Shown piece after piece: positions 11,991 through 24,370 of a DNA stretch of 64,000 nt. The notes beneath the pieces are model-generated. The model ran no database searches, was not told the origin of the DNA, and saw nothing but the letters and a program-made list of their open reading frames with translations. The stretch is from positions 10,168,614 through 10,232,613 of the forward strand of contig NC_089273.1 of assembly GCF_963678975.1 (NCBI RefSeq), given 5' to 3'. The translations under genes and the position numbers were made by a program. The stretch is from Dysidea avara. Lineage: Eukaryota; Porifera; Demospongiae; Dictyoceratida; Dysideidae. How positions within the stretch are numbered: the first letter of the stretch is position 1; each line of letters opens with the position of its first letter.

Positions 11991-12094
11991 GGTTACATAT
12001 GCTCGTTTATCACATACATTATAACTACTGTATGAAAATTAAATGGATACAACATTCTAAAATACTTCAAAGCCTTACCAGAGTGTTACATTAA

Positions 12095-12748
12095 CCCTTA
12101 AACCCGCAGCTGTTTTATAAAACGCAAGCACTGAAAATGCATAATCCAGTAAACTGGATTGCATGCATGCCATGTAAAACTAAACTCTATAACACAAAAA
12201 CTGTAAAAGCTATCTAAAAATGACATACACCATCTTACTCACCAATAAATTTTGGTTCAAATGGTCCCATACTTCGTTACATTCATCCAACCCAGAGATA
12301 TTCGCTTCACTTTGAAAGAGTACAAGAACTATACCACCATCTTCCTTCTTCACATAACGATGTACAAAGGGCCATAACTCGGCTGTACTTTGTCACATCG
12401 ACTTTTGTTTGGTCTCATTTACTCCTCACGTGATGGCGATTCAGTTGATATATAGGCATCACATGATAACGTCACTGTCAGACGAGCACAGTGGTGATAC
12501 GAATGTGGAATGACTGAAAATGATTCAGTGCATCGTAGTGGGTGAGTTCCTTGTTTGTATGTTGAAAGTTTATATACTGACAGATAGCTTACTCTTTGCA
12601 ATTAATAAAATACGTTTTTCGAATCGATCAGATAAATGCTTCATGAGATATGCTTGTTTGTAACCGCCTATGTAGATTGGCAAAAGTATTGTGCATTTTC
12701 AATTCATTTTTATCAAATCCAGTTTTCTGGATTATGCGGGTTTAAGGG
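12095..12748. mobile_element. piggyBac-like MITE with TTAA TSD
   Basis: Perfect 14-bp terminal repeats CCCTTAAACCCGCA / TGCGGGTTTAAGGG directly flanked by TTAA at 12091-12094 and 12749-12752. Subterminal inverted segments ATAATCCAGTAAACTGGAT and ATCCAGTTTTCTGGATTAT. No transposase. TTAA plus CCC ends is the piggyBac pattern. Confidence 0.88.
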
Positions 12749-12816
12749 TTAAACAAGGCTAGTATTTCAACTGATAATCTATGTAATAGTTAGACACTTG
12801 TAATAGGTGTCTTTGA

Positions 12817-12882
12817 GGATTTAAAAACCTGAGGTGATGTCATAACTACCAAGACGCACTTCACCGATGGTTTTTAAATCAT
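12817..12882. repeat. Short hairpin
   Basis: GGATTTAAAAACCTGAGGTG pairs with CACCGATGGTTTTTAAATC with a loop of about 18 bp. It sits just upstream of the recombinase-like pseudogene. Confidence 0.6.
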
Positions 12883-12892
12883 TGAAGGCACC

Positions 12893-14486
12893 GTGTTTCA
12901 AGTTTCTAGGTGTTTTAGACAATGGAAGCGAATGCTGTGTCGGTGGTTATTCCATCTCTGGTATATCATTGGGATTTTAGTGAGCCAGTTCCTGAAGGAT
13001 TTTGGTAGAATTTTTATGTTCTTGTTTAGTGACACTCTGGAGGACAAACTGCCTTATAATTTCCTCAATGATTACCATGCCAAGATTGATGAGTTTGAGG
13101 ATGAGTTACTTATAGAAGCATCACAATTGTATAAGAAATCAAGGGTAGTTAATGATAACGAAGAAGCCATCGATCATTTGCTCCTCGATACATCACAAGA
13201 AGTGGAAAAACAGTTAGCTAAGCACGCCGAGTCTGAACAAAAGACCCTACTGACCCTTATGACATAAGCAGGAAACTCACAAGAAAGCAAATGTGCTATA
13301 TAGTACAAGGTTTTCTTGTGCTAAAAGTGCCAGTGACATCACAATGGTTAGGAAGAATGTTACCTTATCCAAAGAAGACACAACAGAACACGGAATGGGC
13401 AGAAAGAACTTGGTTTAATTGGGCTACACAGTGAGTGGAAAAATTGTCCATTGATGAAGCAGGGAGTGGACATGTACTACAAAAAAAAAACATTTGCACT
13501 TATGAAGGTGGAAGCTATGAACTACTGCTATGTCGATTTATCCTTGAAGTGAGGGCGATGTCAGGTAAGGAATACAACCCTGATAGTTTGTGCTGTGGTC
13601 TTCAATGGAGTGTAAAGAATACTGATCAAGTTATTAATACATTCGAAGAATGTGCATTTGCTGAATTTCATGGTGTGCTGGATGGTAAGCTGAAGCAGTT
13701 AAATAGGACTGGACAGTACATTGAAAAGAGAAAGGCGGAGTTAATTACTGTTGAGATGGAAGACAAACTATGGGAAAGTGGCTTACTGGATGATCACAGC
13801 CCACGAGTCCTTGTTGATACACTGGTATACTAAATGGATTGAACTTTGCACTTAGGAGTGGAGAAGACCTTTGGCATCTTTGATACAACCCAAGTCAAAT
13901 AACCACTGTCCTCAAGGAAGGTATGGTACCATACATCATGTACAATGAAGATATTTCTAAAACTAATCAAGGGGGATTGAAGAACCGAAAACTTACCCCT
14001 AATCATGTCATTCATCATGCAAATAAAGATAATCCATCGTGATGTTCAGTGTGCTTGTTTCTTAGACACAGTGAACTCTGTCTCAATGATCACCCAGATA
14101 ATACACTGTATTTGACTAAACTAAAGAATCCAACAGAAAATTGTTGTTATAGCCATGTGCCCATTGGGAATAATAAGCTGGCAGAAACAATATCTCGTTT
14201 ATTGAAACAAGCTGGAGTACCTGGCTTCTTCACAAACCACTCTCCTCGAGCTACCTCTACTATCAGAATGTATGAAGCACAACTGGACAAAGCTTCCATA
14301 ATTCAATGCACTGGTCATAGGAGTGTCAATGGGGAGCATGCATACAAGAGACGTACAGATAGACTTGGAGAGTTAACATCAGCTATATTAAATGGAACTA
14401 TTGTTAAGACACCAAAGCTGGAAGAAAAGGCAAGCATCAAAGAAGAGCAAAAAAGAAAACACAGAAAAGGTATGTCCAAATGTTAA
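12893..14486 (+). pseudogene. Tyrosine-recombinase-like gene (Crypton-derived, DUF3504 type), broken
   Basis: Coding pieces lie in shifting frames. An N-terminal part (12922-13267) contains at least one shift, and a piece around 13300-13430 has the pattern NTEWAERTWFNWATQ. From 13435-13833 comes a core with CRFILEVR and EYNPDSL. From 14049-14486 comes the catalytic C-terminus with HSPR (H64, R67 of that ORF), TGHRS (H90) and AYKR (Y99), matching the H-x-x-R...H...Y end of tyrosine recombinases. Related animal proteins (ZMYM2, QRICH1 and KIAA1958-like) derive from Crypton transposons. At least three frame changes plus an internal stop after WATQ show it is not translated as one protein. Whether it was a transposon or a host gene cannot be told, because no element ends are visible. 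Confidence 0.72.
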
Positions 14487-14709
14487 CCTTCCCACTATGC
14501 CTTGGAACTTTGAGGGAGCCTCTGGTTTCACTATTAACTTTAACTTCAAGTAACTTTCTACTTCTAAAACTGATGTATACTATAACTGGTGTGCTCAAAA
14601 ATGTTTGCTTATGTGTTTACTGAACTGTTTAAAAACTTTACTGAATTGTTTAAAAACTTGTACTAATCTTTTTAAACTGTTTTAATTTTTTTAAATGCTG
14701 ACAGACAAA

Positions 14710-14946
14710 ATGTGACCCGGTCTGCGAAAAGGGCTCTTATAGCCTTTCCAATTGCATATATATGGTAACCCATAACTTGACTGGTGAATATGGTACAAGC
14801 CTACAATTTGGTCACTCAACAACCCTAACCTGGCAGTAGCTGTGGGTGTAATTACATGGTGATAGCTTTAGTAGATTAGGATTTATGATTAGCCAAACAT
14901 GGATAATTGGAAAGGCCATAAGAGCCCTTTTCGCAGACCGGGTCAC
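14710..14946. mobile_element. TGTGACC-ended MITE with 44-bp TIR
   Basis: Left TGTGACCCGGTCTGCGAAAA and right TTTTCGCAGACCGGGTCACA, with pairing continuing through AGGGCTCTTATAGCCTTTCC. The ends resemble those of the elements at 3409 and 54295, but the interior is different. Confidence 0.8.
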
Positions 14947-14949
14947 AAA

Positions 14950-15140
14950 TTACAATTGTTATGTTGTGGTTGTATACAGGTGTCTTTTGACCTGTTGTGG
15001 TTGTAAACAGGTGTCTTATTGAGCCAGGTGTCTTACCAATAGGACACCTGGTAGGAGGTGTCTTCACTGATGATAGACCTCCACACATCAAAGGAAACAA
15101 TGCATACCATTGTATAAGTACTGTGTGATTCGGCACTTAT
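14950..15140. repeat. Short CAGGTGTCTT repeats
   Basis: Five irregular copies of CAGGTGTCTT or its complement within 14980-15065. Otherwise unassigned. Confidence 0.5.
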
Positions 15141-15232
15141 AAAAGTAGCTAATGATGCATATTAGCACTTTGAAATCATTAATATTGAATTATTTATAAT
15201 AGCATCAAAGTTCAATCTATCTAAAAACCCAC

Positions 15233-15298
15233 CTTTTTCTATGCGTTGATGCTCATAGCTTAGTTTTTCCTGAAGTGCAACTTTTGTTGGCTCATAAC
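15233..15298 (-). CDS. Possible 66-bp internal exon
   Basis: On the minus strand an acceptor TTTGTAATTGCAG is followed by 66 bp open in one frame (YEPTKVALQEKLSYEHQRIE...) and a donor AAAAAG/GTGGGT. Both ends are in phase 1, so the exon is symmetric. The product is unknown, and no partner exon was identified. Confidence 0.25.
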
Positions 15299-15362
15299 CT
15301 GCAATTACAAACAGCAGTTCATTAATATTAATTTTGATGTTACATATCTGAACTAAAACCAT

Positions 15363-16688
15363 AATTGTTCACATTGATTAACTGTGAGTTAATGGTACAG
15401 CATGTTACATTTATGCATCTTGTTAGCTATACATGCATACTCTAAGTGATCTTCTTGCCACAATATTGAGGCTTATGCCATCATTATCTCTATTGTGTAC
15501 TAATTTAGTCTGACCAAACTCTTATTATACTATTTCCACGGAGCTGGATTCGACAAATCAACACTGTGTCTATTGACTAAGGTTAACCAGGAAACCATTT
15601 TAAAACTTTGTCAAAAATATCTATAGAATAACTAGAATTCACCATAGGTATTGTAAGATAATATCAAACTTGGATAGATTATAAGAATGATTATGTCAGA
15701 CCAGGTCAGTAATAGTGAGGAGTGCATAAGCACAAACAAGAGTAACACAGTACAGATCCACTACAAATGACTTCCTTACACATTACAAAGTTAAATAACA
15801 CATAGGTGGCTTTTACATAAAGTGCAATCCACTGTATAAGACTGCATGTTCAGTGACAGTTTTGTATCTGTACTGAGAGTACCAAGAGTTAATAATAGAA
15901 GAGAGGAAAGTATCAAAGGCCTCCACATATGCATCAGAAGTATTCCACTAGTAGTTATGGTCACATATCATTCTTAGGATGTTTTGGAAAAATCATTATC
16001 ATCAATATTGGCAAAAAAGTTATCACAAAAGAATTATAATTGCTTATTATAGCTGTCATTGTCAATATTGGACAATTTGGTTTGTTATAGTAACAAATTC
16101 ACTAGAAGAATTTGTGCCTCATACCAACTCACTATGACATTATGTTTGTAGTATGACAACAACACTGAAAAATGATTCATAAAAGACACGATAGTTCAAG
16201 ATGAGTCTATACAGTACATGTAGCATGTTTTAATAGCTAATATGTGACCACATTTTGGAAAATCAGTCTTAATGTAACATGTGAAATACATAGAAATCTA
16301 TACTTTGCTGTGTCACCAAATATTTCACAGATTTCATTGTCATTCAAGGTACTGACTAATGATTCTAATTATTGTAAAGCTGATTGGTAGCTTAGAATGC
16401 TTTATTTCGACCATAAGTGTTAGAGTTGTAAAATGTGACATTAAGGTTGATTTTTTCACACTGTAGGTAATTATTAGCCTCAATAATGGTTTCTATTTTG
16501 TGTGTCCATGTACATATAAGCCTGAGGCAAGCAAGTTATTTAACCAACTATTTCTAAAAGCTCAAAATATAAACAAGTTATTGTATTGCTTAGAGAATTG
16601 CAATTACATAATTTTGTAAATGTACACAGTAAATACTAAATATTAACAATATTATCAAGAATTTAACAGAGAACATACACTGCTCATG
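15363..16688. other. Unassigned; degraded repeats
   Basis: No gene recognised. 15890-15925 resembles one end of the CAAGAGTTAATAATAG family (53237). 16243-16447 has weak inverted similarity and may be an old MITE. Confidence 0.4.
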
Positions 16689-16693
16689 TGTGA

Positions 16694-17586
16694 CCCACTG
16701 AACGAAAACCCGATTTGCTTGCACCATTCTGTTTTAGATATAAATGCCACTGAAAAACATTTGGTAAAAACATGTGCCACATGAATAATTTTACTTACAT
16801 TTTTATTGTTTAAGTAAATATTGAAGGAATATTCCAATTGAAATAACTAATATACCAATAAATTTTCTTCTTCAAGGAGAGAAAAATTATTTTTGTTTCA
16901 TTTCTGTATCATAAAGCAAATAGTGATTATGCTTGTTTATTAACATTGCAGTAAAAGGTAACTGAATCATTACTATATTTAAAGCTTGAACAGCCTTCTT
17001 GCTTGATAGCATAAAAACTACTGTGTGCTTAGATGAATGCTCCAGTTCATGGTGAATAGAATGACGCATGTCCCAACTCTGTAACCCATTGCACTCAATC
17101 CATAATTATGATTGGTTAAACAAGTGCCTGTAATTTTTTGTATAGGTACTGTACAAATTACCATAAGTTCTCTAAAAATTTGGCCCCTCTATTTATTCGG
17201 CACCTGTATTCTAACAGTGAAATAATTTCCTCTAATAAAAAATTTGGCACGTTTGCTATTTTTGCGATGGATGCTGATAGCGACGAGAACGTCAGAGTTG
17301 TCTAGCCTTAATATCGACGATACCAATTATACTCTGATGAGTGGTTGATCAACTAAAATTAGTGGTGATTACTATCTAATTATAGGCCAAAATTCGGCGA
17401 GATGAAAATTATTGATTTAAAAATATGCCGAATTTTTAGAGGACTTACAGTAATTATTTTACTTGTCTTGTTGTCTATCGCTATAACTCCAAAAACAATT
17501 GCCAGAAAAGGCTGAAACATTTACAGCCCATAATTCTTCCCTATAGACAACAAAAAGTGTAAAAACTTGGGTTTTTGCTCAGTGGT
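16694..17586. mobile_element. Inverted-repeat element (CCACTGA ends) with nested MITE
   Basis: Left CCCACTGAACGAAAACCCGA pairs with right TTGGGTTTTTGCTCAGTGG. Its right half matches 11700-11990, and the match is interrupted exactly by the element at 17164-17447. Non-coding. Confidence 0.65.
17164..17447. mobile_element. Nested MITE
   Basis: Imperfect terminal repeats TAAGTTCTCTAAAAATTTGG and CCGAATTTTTAGAGGACTTA. It interrupts an otherwise continuous alignment of its host repeat with the 11.7-kb copy. Confidence 0.7.
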
Positions 17587-17789
17587 TCAAATAATTATTA
17601 TTGCTCTTTCAAAAACACTGTGCTATAGTATTGCATCATTGGCATTGATATCAAAAGTAAGTCCTGCAATTGAGTGCCTTTATCCAGGTAGTTTCACTAA
17701 TGTCCGGATCTCAGCAATGTTAGTAACTAATAATTATGCTACAGCAACCAACTTAAATTAAATGCTTGCAATCTTGTTATTGCTGTCAG

Positions 17790-18893
17790 CAGTGTTTATT
17801 CTAGGAACAGGCATTCCCCCCACCCCCCAAAATCTCAGACCCACTCCCTAAAAATTGTAAGTGACTACTACACTATACTTAAAATAGCACACAAAACTAT
17901 CAAAAGTACCTTCAGATTTCAATCTCAAAGTGTTTAATATGTAAAATTTTCCCAGGTTAGAAATTACTTACAATGCATGCTCTCAGGTTTAAATCTCCAA
18001 AGGAACATATACAACTGTCAAAAAATTTCTGAACAAAATTGAAAACTATTCCATATCTGAAAGCCCAGTGTGAGTGTACCCAGTTTCTTAGTTGTTTTCT
18101 ATAAAGGCATTTTTAGCTCTCAAAATTGTCCTAAAAGTTAAAAAAAATTAAGTCAACTTACTTTCAAAATGGCATGTTTACAGCCAGCAAAATACATAGC
18201 AAGATTTTTTTTCAGAAAAAAATCTTGTTTTACTAGAGACTCATGGTATCATACAATTATGGCCAATACAATGTCTCATACAAATTATGTAGCAACTAAC
18301 ATTAATGAAGTAGCAACTAACATTAATGAAGTAGCAACTAACATTAATAATTCACATGAGGTGCACACGGTTGTCCTAGATATTGCACCATTACCAGGGT
18401 TGCCCCAGAGGGGTTTCTGGAAATCAGTCATGTTAAGATCAAGATACTCTAATAAAGCAGTCAATCACTCTAATAAAGCAGTCATGGTGTTCAAAACAGC
18501 AGCGTAGCAAGCTATGTAGCTATAAAAAGGATTTATATGTACTTTATCAGTGATATTAACATAGTTAGTGGAGGGCTGTTATTCTCAGCTGGAAGCAACC
18601 TTTTTTGTCTTCACCAAAACTCTAGCTATACTCTTCATCAAAAACCAGTCACCAAAATCCTGTAGCCACCTATGATTACATCATCATTTCTACATTCATA
18701 CATCTGGCCCTACCAACTATAGGATCTGAATCACAAAAATCAACACTCATGATACAGCTAAGTAGTTTGGAACTATTCAACTGTTTTACATAGTTGTGAG
18801 CTTGTAAGCCAGTTGTCAACCATAGATGTTCACCTGGTCACCCCCAAATTCCTGGTTCTCACCCCCAAAGGAGAAGTCCTAGAATAAACACTG
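17790..18893. mobile_element. Non-autonomous hAT element, 1.1 kb
   Basis: Ends CAGTGTTTATTCTAGGA and CCTAGAATAAACACTG, flanked by a perfect 8-bp TSD GCTGTCAG (17782-17789 and 18894-18901). It contains three 21-bp tandem units GTAGCAACTAACATTAATGAA near 18290-18350 and a doubled TACTCTAATAAAGCAGTCA motif at 18445. No transposase. Confidence 0.9.
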
Positions 18894-18974
18894 GCTGTCA
18901 GTTATGGATGTACAGGTTAGCAAACAGAGGAGGAACAAATAAGAAACATCCATGGTCACTCCCTTAGGCTGACA

Positions 18975-19022
18975 ATAAGCATATATATAAATATATATAT
19001 ACTGTATATATATATATTTTAT
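18975..19022. repeat. TA-rich microsatellite
   Basis: An interrupted (TA)n tract next to the following hairpin. Confidence 0.85.
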
Positions 19023-19026
19023 AATT

Positions 19027-19137
19027 ATAACATGCTTACGAGGGATATGACTAAAATATACACACAATTCATGAGAGCGCACAGCGCTCGAGTGAGAGTG
19101 TATGTATTTAGTCATATCCTCAGTAATCATGTTATAA
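19027..19137. repeat. Hairpin element H1
   Basis: Arms around 19027-19065 and 19099-19137 pair through CATGCTTACGAGGGATATGA and its complement. The loop contains GAGCGCACAGCGCTC. Confidence 0.8.
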
Positions 19138-19540
19138 CTGTTATATTCTACACCCCAGTAGATGAAAAGATTATAGATAGTGAAACGGTACCTCCTGGAA
19201 ATCAAAATCAGTAGAAATTCTTGATGGATCAGACATTTTAGACTTTTAGTGGTGCCATGCCCCCCTAGTCGCGATTAGTGAGTTATCCATGAAGGAGACA
19301 AGAGTTCATCGAAAATTGTACCAGTAGCTGAAGTGAATAATTGTTGGTTGATTTAGGTGCTTGTTATTAGAGACTTGTTTACCATTTAGAGAAGGATCAT
19401 GCAGAATGTGTGAAGTTACACCATATATGGTAAGCATAGCCACAAAGTGTGGCATATCAGTTATATACCACACTTTGTCGTGGTATATCAGTTATATACC
19501 ATAGCGCGGCGCTTTTGATCTCAACCACAGGTACCCAAGT

Positions 19541-19614
19541 GATTTGCCTGATATGTACACCCAAGCTCGAGGGCCATTAGGCCCGAGAGCGTGGGTGTAC
19601 ATATCAGGAAAATC
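19541..19614. repeat. Hairpin element H2
   Basis: GCCTGATATGTACACCCAAG pairs with GCGTGGGTGTACATATCAGG. The stem continues through CTCGAGGGCC/GGCCCGAG, leaving a tiny loop. Confidence 0.8.
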
Positions 19615-19645
19615 ATGAGGGCACGTGATACAACTGATATGTACC

Positions 19646-20845
19646 ATGTAGGCTAATAGCCTACTGTGGTGGGCGACTAATCACCCAAGCCAATAAGAAG
19701 CAACACGCTGGATTTATTATATAGACAGTCTTGTAAAATTCGATTATGGGTCAGCAGCAAGTAACGTTGCAGTTACGTTTGATAACATAAACGGGCGAAT
19801 CCTATGAATATCACGGAAACACTCGATTTTGTGATTTAACAAGTGTTTCAAAGTTGCTACATCATTTAACCACTGTTTACAACATTTTCTAAACATCTAG
19901 AGGGGTAAGCTTCGCTGTAGAGTGGTTACCTCGTGATATATTAAAAGTGGGAATGGTACGTAATCAAACATGCGGACTCGCGATTGTCAATTAACCATGA
20001 CACTAGTTCTCACCTTAAACTCCCTTTGTCAACTCGTAGGTTGGTAAGGGTGTTGAATCGCCTCATCTGAGTGCTGTAGAATGCAAAATTGGGTTCATGG
20101 TTTTCATCACGTGAGCAATAATAAACTCCCACAATCGAATACTGCCCGGATTCTTATAAAAACAAACAACGTTACCTCATCAGATATCAAGGACATGGCA
20201 CATTTAAGTTAAACCATGCCCAGCCAGGGTTTATGAGATATGTACCCTGAAATTCTCCTTTGAAGTTAGGTGGTTTCATTGTACATGTAATATATAAACC
20301 TATGCTACAAGGTGCATTGCACTTATATACACCCTGACTCCAAAGTCAGAGGTAGTTTACTGTTCGCCGAGGCATTTATCAACAGTAACCTTCCGATGAC
20401 TGAGGAGGATGGGTGTATATAAGTGCAATACACCAAAGTGAGCCATGGTTCATATGATATATATCATGTTTCTAAATTAATCCACACTATATTACTTACT
20501 AACAAACCATATGCACACAAACTAATTTAAAGTATATACTTACACTTAATTCACCATAGTTTGGCATGGTAGACACACTGGTAGCGTTCCTCTCGCAATT
20601 TAGCACACACTGAAGAATCAAATTGATTGTGGGACTTAGTAAACACATCTCCATATATTACCAGGACTTGTCTGTTCATATCAACAAACGTAGGAGGAAT
20701 GTTACTTGCTGCAACCCATCATCGAAGTCGTGACGTATGGTTATAAAATTAATCCAGTAGTTGGACTCTTACTGGCTGGGGTGATTGATAGCCTAGCGTG
20801 ACAAAGGCTACTAGCCTGAGTCATCTGGGTGATTAGTCATGCTAG
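19646..20845. repeat. Diverged long inverted repeat
   Basis: 19648-19850 aligns imperfectly to the reverse complement of about 20630-20845 (both contain GCAGCAAGTAAC and ACGTTTG). It may be the arms of an old 1.2-kb element holding hairpin H3. Confidence 0.55.
20311..20434. repeat. Hairpin element H3
   Basis: GGTGCATTGCACTTATATAC pairs with GTATATAAGTGCAATACACC. The loop is about 60 bp. Confidence 0.8.
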
Positions 20846-20963
20846 AATGGGCATTGTTCATCCGCCCACATTGGACTATCAGCCCGTAATCGTGACACAG
20901 CAATGTGTCACGTGACTTCCTAGGTGGGTATATATATATACTTACCTGGGTAAGTACATGTAA

Positions 20964-21079
20964 TAGTTATGCCATGGGAAAGAGTGCTTTGCCTGATATA
21001 TACGCACAAGCGCGAGGGCCGCAGGCCCAAGGGCGAGTGCGTATATACAGGCAAAGAACTAGTGCCCATGGTATAACTA
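20964..21079. repeat. Hairpin element H4
   Basis: TAGTTATGCCATGGG pairs with CCCATGGTATAACTA, and inside it TTTGCCTGATATATACGCAC pairs with GTGCGTATATACAGGCAAAG. The tip GCGAGGGCC...GGCC resembles H2. Confidence 0.85.
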
Positions 21080-21082
21080 ATC

Positions 21083-21407
21083 TAATTCAAAACAGCCAAG
21101 CTGTAAAAAAATTGTGCGACCCTCAAAAATGCTATAGTGAAAAAAGATGTGAAATCCAAGGTGGCGGCCAAGAAATGGCTGTGATGGTAGGTTAATGGTA
21201 AAAATTTTAATAACAACAATTCAGGTGAATTTTGGTGCCGCTTGGTCAATTGGTACAAAATTCACCTGAATTGTCGCTATTAAAATTTTTACCATTAACC
21301 TACCATCACAGCCATTTCTTGGCCGCCACCTTGGATTTCACATCTATTTTCACCATAGCCTTTTTGAGGGCCGCACACTTTTTTTACAGCTTGGCTGTTT
21401 TGGATTA
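21083..21407. repeat. Near-perfect 320-bp palindrome
   Basis: Arms of about 145 bp (from AAACAGCCAAGCTGTAAAAA to TTTTACAGCTTGGCTGTTT) with a few mismatches and a spacer of about 30 bp. A diverged relative lies at 51715-51977. Confidence 0.9.
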
Positions 21408-21559
21408 TATTTCACTTCTTTTTGTATTTGTATACCCCAAAGCTGGCCTATGGCTTGCTTTGGGAATTTTTAACCTAGCTTTTTTTCTTTACCACAGGAA
21501 AAAGAAAAGATGAAGCAGATGTACCTTAAATATTTCTGATTTTATCAGTAAATGTACAA

Positions 21560-22440
21560 ATTATATATATAATACATATCAAGACACACGATAGTGTGTC
21601 GTGCGGCCCAAGAAGCCGGCGCGCCACACCGTGAGTATAATAACAGGAAGAAAGAAAACGCAATTTTCACACCTATGTAGCTCTGTGATTCCTTATCCGA
21701 TTGGAACCAAATTTGCTAGAGACGTGCCGCCCAGTTAGGGGAGTCTACATACCAAATTTGAAGAAAATAACTCCAGCCATTTCCGAGATACGAGTGAACA
21801 AAATTTCGTTGTAATTTCTTCGTTTTTTTCTTCTTCATCTTCTTCATTTCGCACACTTCGCAAAATTCGCCATAAAACACGAATTCGTGCTCGAATTGGG
21901 CTGAAATTTGGCACACTTAAAGGGCTCATTAAGGTGGATCTCTGTACCAACTTTGGTAGGAATCCGATGAATATTCACGGAATTATGACCGATTATTTGC
22001 GTAAAATAAGGTCGAAGGTCTGTCACGCCTACAGGGTAAACGCCTCGGACGAATCAGTTGAAAATTGATATGTAGATGGAGCAACCATCGTAGGAGTGCC
22101 TTTTTGTGGTTTGAAAGGAATAGGGATAAAGACCATGGAGATATGACACAAAACCCAACCTGTGTCAAAATTACGGGATAGATTTTTATAAAATAAAAAA
22201 ACTATTAGTTTTCGTGTCTACCAGGCAAATCGCTTAGAGCAACGAGCTGAAAATCAGTATGTAGCTGGAATAATCATCATAGAAAGTTCTTGCAGTAGTA
22301 CAGAAGAATCGGATTACAAATCACTGAGTTATAATTCGAAAGGCAACTACGTGCAGCAAATGCGAGATCGAGATACTCTAATAGAACAGTCACCCTAATA
22401 AAGCATTTAGCTGCATGTATAATGTACTCAGTTATATTAC
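21560..22440. repeat. Unclassified repeat-like region
   Basis: Contains short hairpins such as GACACACGATAGTGTGTC at 21583-21600 and, at 22366, the GATCGAGATACTCTAATAGA motif. Several overlapping minus-strand ORFs (21716-22168) look non-protein. No ends were defined. Confidence 0.4.
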
Positions 22441-24370
22441 ATTGCAAGTTATTCTGTAGGGAATTCAGCTACAAACAAGTCACCCTGTAGTCAGATCAGC
22501 TAGAAGAAGGTACCTAATAGAGAGTTCAGCTACAAAGAAGCCATCATGTAGAGAGTTCAGCTCAAATAAATCACCCTGTAGAGAATTCAGCTACAAACAA
22601 ATTGCCCTGTAGAGAGCTCAGCTAGAAGAAGTTACCTTGTAGAGAGTTCAGTTACAAAGAAACAATCATGCAAAGAGTTTAGTTGCAAACAAATCACCCA
22701 GTAGAAAGTTCCGCTATGAACAGATCACACTGTAGAGAGTTCAGTTAGAAACAAGTCATCCTGTAGATAGATCAGCTAGAAGAAGTCACTTTGTAGAGAG
22801 TTCAGCTACAAAGAAACCACCATGTAAGAGAGTTCAGCTGCAAACAAATCACCTGCAGAGAGTTCAGCTAGGAACAAGTCACCCTGTACAGAGATCAGCT
22901 AGAAACAAGTCATCCTGTAGAGAGTTCAGCTAGAAGAAGTTACATTGTAGAGAGTTCGGTTATAAAGAAACTACCATGTACAGAGTTCAGCTGCAAACAA
23001 ATCACCCTGTAGAGGGTTCAGCTACAAACAAGTCACCCTCTAGAGAGTTCAGCTAGAAGAAGTTACAATGTAGAGAGATCAGCTAGAAACAAGTCACCCT
23101 GTAGAGAGTTCAGCTAGAAGAAGTTACATTGTAGAGAGTTCAGCTACAAAGAAACTACCATGTGCAGAGTTCAAATGCAAACAAATTGCCCTGTAGAGAA
23201 TTCAGCTACAAACAAATCACCCTGTAGAAAGATCAGCTAGAAGAAATTACCTTGTAGAGAGTTCAGCTACAAACAAATCACCCTGTAGAGAGTTCAGCTA
23301 CAAACAAGTCATCCTGTAGAGAGTTCAGCTAGAAGAAGTTACATTGTAGAAAGTTCAGCTACAAAGAAACTACCATGTACAGAGTTCAGCAGCAAACAAA
23401 TTTCCCTGTAGAGAATTCAGCTACAGACAAATCACCTTGTAGAAAGATCAACTAGAAGAAGTTACCTTGTAGAGAGTTCAGCTAGAAACAAATCACCCTG
23501 TAGAGAGTTCAGCTAGAAACAAGTCACCCTGTAGAGAGATCAGCTAGAAGAAGTTACATTGTAGAGAGTTCAGCTACAAAGAAACTACCATGTACAGAGT
23601 TCAACTGCAAACAAATTGCCCTGTAGAGAATTCAGCTACAAACAAATCACCCTGTAGAAAGATCAGCTAGAAGAAGTTACCTTGTAGAGAGTTCAGCTAC
23701 AAACAAATAACTCTATAGAGAGTTCAGCTAGAAACAAGTCACCCTATAGAGAGTTCAGCTAGAAGAAGTTACATTGTAGAGAGTTCAGCTACAAAGAAAC
23801 TACCATGTAGAGAGTTCAGCAGCAAACAAATTGCCCTGTAGAGAATTCAGCTACAGACAAATCAACTTGTAGAAAGATCAGCTAGAAGAAGTTACCTTGT
23901 AGAGAGTTTAGCAACAAACAAATCACCCTGTAGAGGGTTCAGCTACAAACAAGTCACCCTGTAGAGAGTTCAGCTAGAAGAAGTTACATTATAGAGAGTA
24001 AAGCTACAAAGAAACTACCATGTAGAGAGTTCAGCTGCAAACAAATTTCCCTGTAGAGACAAACAAGTCACCCTGTAGATAGATCAGATAGAAGAAGTTA
24101 CCTTGTAGAGAGTTCAGCTACAAACAAATCACCCTGTAGAGAGTTCAGCTACAAACAAGTCACCCTGTAGAGAGTTCAGCTAGAAGAAGTTACATTATAG
24201 AGAGTTCAGCTACAAAGAAACAACCATGTAGAGAGTTCAGCAGCAAACAAATTGCCCTGTAGAGAATTCAGCTACAGACACATCACCTTGTAGAAAGATC
24301 AGCTAGAAGAAGTTACCTTGTAGAGAGTTCAGCTACAAACAAATCACCCTGTAGAGGGTTCAGCTGCAAA
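22440..24370. repeat. 31-bp satellite array
   Basis: About 60 units of roughly 31 bp built on GTAGAGAGTTCAGCTA, followed by one of several variable halves (CAAACAAATCACCCT, GAAGAAGTTACCTT, CAAAGAAACTACCAT, CAAACAAATTGCCCT). The variants recur in order, giving a higher-order repeat. The array continues at 24738 after an inserted hAT element. Confidence 0.95.

Noticed and set aside
21716-22168. Several overlapping minus-strand ORFs
   Set aside because: Mutually overlapping in different frames, low-complexity KKMKKKK and EEDEEEK stretches from a TTC-rich tract; not a gene.
22440-24370. CRISPR array
   Set aside because: Direct repeats are tandem with related, not unique, variable parts, and the context is animal DNA.
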